DNA of 9,999 bases from Bacteroidota bacterium (GTDB lineage: Bacteria > Bacteroidota > Bacteroidia > Bacteroidales > VadinHA17): the NCBI GenBank assembly GCA_030611395.1, contig JAUWPX010000028.1:1-9999 (forward strand). Direction: 5' to 3'. Of the stretch, positions 5,993 to 9,999 are shown piece after piece. How positions within the stretch are numbered: position 1 is the first letter of the stretch; the number at the start of each line of letters is the position of its first letter. The translations under genes were made by a program, and so were the position numbers. The notes beneath the pieces were generated by a model that made no database searches, had not been told where the DNA came from, and worked only from the letters and a program-made list of their open reading frames with translations.

Positions 5993-8503
5993 ATGGATGC
6001 AAATTTTTCACAACGAATAAAAGATGTCTTAAGTTACAGTAAGGAAGAAGCAATAAGGCTGGGTAATAATCAGATTGGCACAGAGCATTTATTCCTGGGT
6101 ATTTTGCGTGATGGAGAGGGATTGGCTGTTGATGTCCTGCTCACACTGGGAACTGATTTAGTTGACCTTAAGAAAACTATTGAAGGTAGTATTAGAAATA
6201 ATATGGCAGATAATATTAGTGAAACTGAAAATATCCCACTTCTTAAACAAGCTGAAAGGGTATTAAAACTTGTATATCTTGAAGCAAAATCCCTCAAACA
6301 AACAACTATTGATACCGGTCATTTATTATTAGCTATACTAAAAGATGAGGATTCAATTGTAACCCAATCGCTTAATGAGCTTGATATAGATTATAAGTCT
6401 GTTAAAACCGAACTTGAAGGAAATAATCCCAGGGCAACGGCAGATTTTCCAGGCGAGGAAGAGGAAGAAGAAAACCGTGGTTTCGGAGGCAGTAAAGGAA
6501 GTTCACAGCAAGTTGCTTCAAAAACTTCTTCTGATACACCTGTGCTTGACAATTTCGGGACAGATCTGACTAAAGCAGCTGAAGAAAACCGTCTGGATCC
6601 AATAATTGGCAGAGAGAGAGAAATCGAACGCCTGGCTCAGATACTAAGCCGAAGAAAGAAAAACAATCCTATCCTGATTGGTGAACCGGGTGTAGGAAAA
6701 TCTGCTATTGCTGAAGGACTGGCTATGCGTATTATACAAAGAAAAGTATCAAGAGTGCTTTTTGGAAAACGTGTTGTAACTCTCGACCTGGCTTCAATTG
6801 TGGCAGGCACAAAATACAGGGGACAATTTGAGGAAAGAATGAAAGCCATACTGAATGAATTGATAAAAACTCCTGATATTATATTGTTTATCGATGAAAT
6901 TCATACCATTGTCGGAGCCGGTGGTGCTACCGGTTCTCTGGATGCTGCAAATATGCTTAAACCATCACTGGCACGTGGTGAGATTCAATGTATCGGATCA
7001 ACTACTCTGAATGAATACCGTCAGCATATAGAAAAGGATGGTGCCCTTGAACGAAGATTTCAGAAAATTATGGTTAACCCTACAAGTATTGACGAAACAC
7101 TGGATATTCTTAATAATATTAAAGACAGGTATGAAGAGCATCATAATGTAATTTATACCGAAAAGGCAATTGAAGCTTGCGTAAAGCTTACCGCAAGATA
7201 TATCTCCGACCGGCATTTACCTGACAAGGCTATTGATGCTATGGATGAAGCCGGTTCCCGTGTCCATATATTAAATATTGTTGTTCCACAGCGTATGCTT
7301 GATCTTGAAAACCAACTTGAAAATACCAAGAATGAAAAAATAAAAGCTGTTAAGAACCAGAATTTTGAAAAAGCTGCAAGTTTTCGCGACAGGGAAAAGA
7401 ATATGATTGAAGCTCTTGAGGAAGAAAAGAGTAAATGGGAAAAAGAACTCAGCCAAAACAGGGAAATTGTTGATGATGAAAAGGTTGCTGAGGTAGTTGC
7501 GATGATGACAGGTGTACCGGTACAGCGTATTGCCCAGGCTGAGGGAGCACGTTTAATTAAGATGCATGATGAAATTAGCAAAAAAGTTGTTGGACAGGAT
7601 GATGCAATTGCAAGAATTGTTAAGTCGATACAACGAAACCGGGCAGGACTAAAAGATCCGAATAAGCCTATTGGTTCATTTATTTTCCTTGGTCCTACCG
7701 GAGTTGGAAAAACCCAGCTTGCAAAAATACTTGCACAATATCTGTTTGATTCAATGGATAACCTTATTCGTGTTGATATGAGCGAGTATATGGAGAAGTT
7801 TTCGGTATCACGACTTGTTGGAGCTCCTCCCGGGTATATAGGCTACGAAGAAGGAGGACAGCTTACTGAGAAAGTCCGGCGCAAACCATATGCTGTAGTT
7901 CTTCTTGATGAAATTGAAAAAGCACATAGTGATGTTTTCCATATCCTGCTTCAGGTTATGGATGAAGGACAGCTTACTGACAGCCTTGGAAGAAGAGTGG
8001 ATTTTAAGAACACTATTATTATTATGACTTCCAATATAGGGACACGCCAACTGAAAGATTTTGGACATGGTGTAGGTTTTGAGACACAGGCAAAGCGCAC
8101 AGGTACTGATCAATATAATAAAAGTGTTATTCAGAAAGCACTGCAGAAAACTTTTGCACCTGAATTTCTCAACCGGGTTGATGATGTGGTTATATTCAAC
8201 GCCCTTACCAGGGAAAATATATATGAAATTATTGATATTGAACTTAAAGGGTTGTATGACAGAGTTAATGTACTGGGATATAAAATCTCTATGTCAGATA
8301 CTGCAAAAGACTTTATTTCAGAAAAAGGATATGATGTTCAGTTTGGTGCCAGACCCCTGAAACGTGCTATTCAGAAGTATCTTGAAGATCCTATGGCAGA
8401 GGTGATTATTCAAACTTCACTCGAAGAAGGCGATACTATTGCTGTCGGCTTCAATAAGAAAAAAGAAGAAATAACTCTCAATGTCAAGAAGAAGAAGAAG
8501 TGA
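5993..8503 (+). CDS. clpC: ATP-dependent Clp unfoldase ClpC (AAA+ chaperone)
   Basis: Start chosen at the ATG at 5993 (the ATG just before it at 5990 is equally possible): this gives 836 residues and the family N-terminus FSQRIKDVLSYSKEEA. A longer frame opening at a TTG at 5900 would begin inside the promoter. Domains: double Clp-N repeat (about 1-145); an acidic linker with six consecutive Glu (155-160); AAA+ module 1 with Walker A GEPGVGKS (230-237), Walker B LFIDE (298-302) and arginine fingers near 354-355; a coiled-coil M domain with UVR motif (about 447-475) that marks ClpC rather than ClpA; AAA+ module 2 with Walker A GPTGVGKT (567-574) and Walker B VVLLDE (635-640); the VGF loop (694-696) expected to dock on ClpP; and sensor-2 GARPLKR (785-791). 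It unfolds proteins and feeds ClpP in the cytoplasm; ClpP is not in the window. It ends in a Lys-rich tail, converging on rimO 8 bp away. Confidence 0.96.
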   Translation: MDANFSQRIKDVLSYSKEEAIRLGNNQIGTEHLFLGILRDGEGLAVDVLLTLGTDLVDLKKTIEGSIRNNMADNISETENIPLLKQAERVLKLVYLEAKSLKQTTIDTGHLLLAILKDEDSIVTQSLNELDIDYKSVKTELEGNNPRATADFPGEEEEEENRGFGGSKGSSQQVASKTSSDTPVLDNFGTDLTKAAEENRLDPIIGREREIERLAQILSRRKKNNPILIGEPGVGKSAIAEGLAMRIIQRKVSRVLFGKRVVTLDLASIVAGTKYRGQFEERMKAILNELIKTPDIILFIDEIHTIVGAGGATGSLDAANMLKPSLARGEIQCIGSTTLNEYRQHIEKDGALERRFQKIMVNPTSIDETLDILNNIKDRYEEHHNVIYTEKAIEACVKLTARYISDRHLPDKAIDAMDEAGSRVHILNIVVPQRMLDLENQLENTKNEKIKAVKNQNFEKAASFRDREKNMIEALEEEKSKWEKELSQNREIVDDEKVAEVVAMMTGVPVQRIAQAEGARLIKMHDEISKKVVGQDDAIARIVKSIQRNRAGLKDPNKPIGSFIFLGPTGVGKTQLAKILAQYLFDSMDNLIRVDMSEYMEKFSVSRLVGAPPGYIGYEEGGQLTEKVRRKPYAVVLLDEIEKAHSDVFHILLQVMDEGQLTDSLGRRVDFKNTIIIMTSNIGTRQLKDFGHGVGFETQAKRTGTDQYNKSVIQKALQKTFAPEFLNRVDDVVIFNALTRENIYEIIDIELKGLYDRVNVLGYKISMSDTAKDFISEKGYDVQFGARPLKRAIQKYLEDPMAEVIIQTSLEEGDTIAVGFNKKKEEITLNVKKKKK

Positions 8504-8511
8504 TTAACTAC

Positions 8512-9810
8512 TTAACTTGTTCCATACAGGTCAAAATTATCGTAACCGGTTATCAGGATATTGTGGAACTCTCCTGTCATCAACCCTTTCGCGGGTTTTA
8601 TCAAAACCTCCTGATCAACCTCAGGTGAATCAAATTCAGTCCGCCCTACGAAATAATCTCCTTCCTGTCTGTCAATTATCACTTTATACTTATTACCAAT
8701 TTTTTCCTTATTCAGCTTGTTTGATATACCTTCCTGGATAGTCATAATTTCCTCTGCCCTTTGCATTTTTGTCTCTTTAGGGATATCATCTTTATAGTTA
8801 TTGAAGCTGTAAGTGTCTTCTTCATGTGAATAAATAAAAATACCCAGCCTGTCAAACCTGACCTCAGAAATAAATTCCTTCAATTCTGCAAAATCCTTCT
8901 CACTCTCACCCGGATATCCGGTAAGCAGTGTTGTGCGTAAAGCGATTCCCGGAACCTCTTTCCTTATCCTGTTTATCAGTCCATAGGTTTCTTTTCCTGT
9001 AATACCACGTCGCATTGCCTTTAGTACGGGATCAGCAATATGCTGGAATGGGATATCAAGATAATTGCAAATATTTTCTTTGTTTTGTATTACAGGGAGA
9101 ATATCTGCCGGAAAATTTGCAGGAAAAAGATAATGTAACCTGATCCACTCAATGCCGGGAACTTCAGAAAGTTTATCAATCAGGTCTTTGAGTCGTTGTT
9201 TGTGGTAAATATCCAGTCCATAATATGAAAGATCCTGCGATATGAGGATTAATTCCTTAACTCCCTGTTTTGCAAGGTAAACAGCTTCTTTTAAAAGTGA
9301 TTCAATTGTACGTGATCTGTGCTTACCCCTGATTAAAGGAATAGCACAAAAAGCACATTTCCGGTCACAACCTTCTGCTATTTTCAGGTACGCATAATGC
9401 CCGGGAGTAACCAGGTTCCTTTCCCCGAGAAGTTCTTTCCGGTATTTAATCCCAAGCGATTTTACGATTTGTTCAAGACTGTTAACACCAAAAAACCTGT
9501 CAACCTCTGGAATTTCGTTTTTTAATTCCTCTTTATATCTCTCTGATAAGCAACCAATAACATATAGATTTTGGATTTCCCCTTTTTCCCTGGCACGGGC
9601 ATACCGTAGAATTGTTTCTACTGATTCCTCTTTCGCATCATTGATAAACCCACAGGTGTTAATTATTACCGTCTGAGCATCTGTTGTCTCCGAATCATGT
9701 TCCACTATCAGGTTACCGGCATCAAGTTGTTTTATAAGTACTTCGGAATCAACAATGTTTTTGGAACATCCAAGGGTAATAACGTTAATTTTGTTAATTG
9801 GTTTTGTCAT
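8512..9810 (-). CDS. rimO: Ribosomal protein S12 methylthiotransferase RimO
   Basis: A 432-residue radical-SAM methylthiotransferase, about the usual family length. It adds a methylthio group to the conserved aspartate of ribosomal protein S12. The N-terminal MTTase domain has the three cluster cysteines Cys15 (TLGCSKN), Cys53 (NTCGFI) and Cys87 (IGCLSE), which hold the auxiliary 4Fe-4S cluster. The radical-SAM CxxxCxxC is at Cys148, Cys152 and Cys155 in EGCDRKCAFCAIPLIRGKHR. The NTCGFI(N)DAKEES segment and the GCDRKCAFCAIP form favour RimO over MiaB. A TRAM domain closes the protein (about 371-432). The ATG at 9810 leads straight into the conserved VITLGCSKN, so the start is firm. It follows ftsY by 45 bp on the same strand, an arrangement I recall as common in Bacteroidota, so the two are probably one transcript. 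Confidence 0.96.
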   Translation of the reverse strand: MTKPINKINVITLGCSKNIVDSEVLIKQLDAGNLIVEHDSETTDAQTVIINTCGFINDAKEESVETILRYARAREKGEIQNLYVIGCLSERYKEELKNEIPEVDRFFGVNSLEQIVKSLGIKYRKELLGERNLVTPGHYAYLKIAEGCDRKCAFCAIPLIRGKHRSRTIESLLKEAVYLAKQGVKELILISQDLSYYGLDIYHKQRLKDLIDKLSEVPGIEWIRLHYLFPANFPADILPVIQNKENICNYLDIPFQHIADPVLKAMRRGITGKETYGLINRIRKEVPGIALRTTLLTGYPGESEKDFAELKEFISEVRFDRLGIFIYSHEEDTYSFNNYKDDIPKETKMQRAEEIMTIQEGISNKLNKEKIGNKYKVIIDRQEGDYFVGRTEFDSPEVDQEVLIKPAKGLMTGEFHNILITGYDNFDLYGTS

Positions 9811-9827
9811 ATTGATAAAGAATGTTA

Positions 9828-9854
9828 CTGGGTGCTTGGTGCTGGGTGCTGGGG
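9828..9854. repeat. G-rich 7-bp tandem repeat, about 3.9 copies
   Basis: The plus strand reads CTGGGTG, CTTGGTG, CTGGGTG, CTGGGG in direct succession, with one substitution in unit 2 and the last unit cut short. It fills much of the 45-bp ftsY-rimO gap. The four G-runs are on the strand opposite the genes, and the transcript would be C/A-rich. Such a repeat may vary in copy number between strains. Confidence 0.75.
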
Positions 9855-9855
9855 T

Positions 9856-9999
9856 TTAAGCAAAGAGTGAATCCACAAATTCTTTCTTATTAAAAACCTG
9901 TATATCATCCAAACCTTCGCCTATCCCTATATACCGTACAGGAACATTAAACTGGTCGGAGATCCCGATTACAACGCCACCTTTAGCAGTTCCATCAAG
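9856..9999 (-). CDS. ftsY: Signal recognition particle receptor FtsY, C-terminal end
   Basis: The last 47 codons and TAA stop are present; the rest lies beyond the right edge. The visible part starts with LDGTAKGG, the conserved segment after the G4 region of the SRP-family GTPase domain, continues VVIGISDQFNVPVRYIGIGE and ends LDDIQVFNKKEFVDSLFA, the standard FtsY C-terminus (GEGxDDLxxF). FtsY docks ribosome-bound SRP at the inner membrane and delivers nascent membrane proteins to the Sec translocon. It is upstream of rimO on the same strand. Ffh is the main alternative for an SRP GTPase tail, but Ffh carries a long M domain after this point, so FtsY is secure. Confidence 0.95.
   Translation of the reverse strand, partial: LDGTAKGGVVIGISDQFNVPVRYIGIGEGLDDIQVFNKKEFVDSLFA

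Noticed and set aside
7153..7581. 142-codon open frame on the minus strand inside clpC
   Set aside because: It lies wholly within the ClpC coding sequence, has a Ser/Phe-rich composition typical of an antisense shadow, and matches no family I know.

Overview
The window is AT-rich chromosomal DNA from a member of the Bacteroidota, most likely an order such as Bacteroidales or Marinilabiliales. Four things point there: the sequence style of GyrA, ClpC, RimO and FtsY; a promoter upstream of clpC that matches the Bacteroidota consensus (TTG, 19 bases, TAnnTTTG); start codons preceded by A-rich leaders with no Shine-Dalgarno; and the ftsY-rimO and gyrA/clpC neighbourhoods, which I recall as typical of this phylum. 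Most of the window is housekeeping sequence.

Layout. Positions 1-296 hold the 3' part of a Panacea-domain (SocA/GepA-like, former DUF4065) antitoxin-type gene on the + strand; its start and any toxin partner lie outside or are absent. Positions 297-765 hold no convincing gene. They carry two long imperfect palindromes (442-505 and 631-693), a smaller stem-loop and short open stretches that may be eroded coding sequence. A strong bidirectional terminator (766-798) separates this accessory edge from the core block.

Positions 813-5758 read leftward as a probable operon: gyrA (DNA gyrase A), a TPR lipoprotein, then a TPR paralogue with an ordinary signal peptide. The two TPR genes are a tandem duplication that has diverged in export signal. 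A divergent promoter region (about 5759-5992) separates gyrA from clpC (5993-8503, +), a ClpC AAA+ unfoldase. clpC converges with rimO (8512-9810, -), the ribosomal protein S12 methylthiotransferase, with only 8 bp between their stop codons. Upstream of rimO, after a 45-bp gap that carries a G-rich heptamer tandem repeat, is the last 47 codons of ftsY (signal recognition particle receptor), which runs off the window edge.

Together the core genes cover DNA supercoiling, protein quality control, ribosomal protein modification and co-translational membrane targeting. I see no clear new multi-gene system. The least ordinary parts are the left 0.8 kb (antitoxin-like tail plus palindromes), the TPR pair, and the heptamer repeat.
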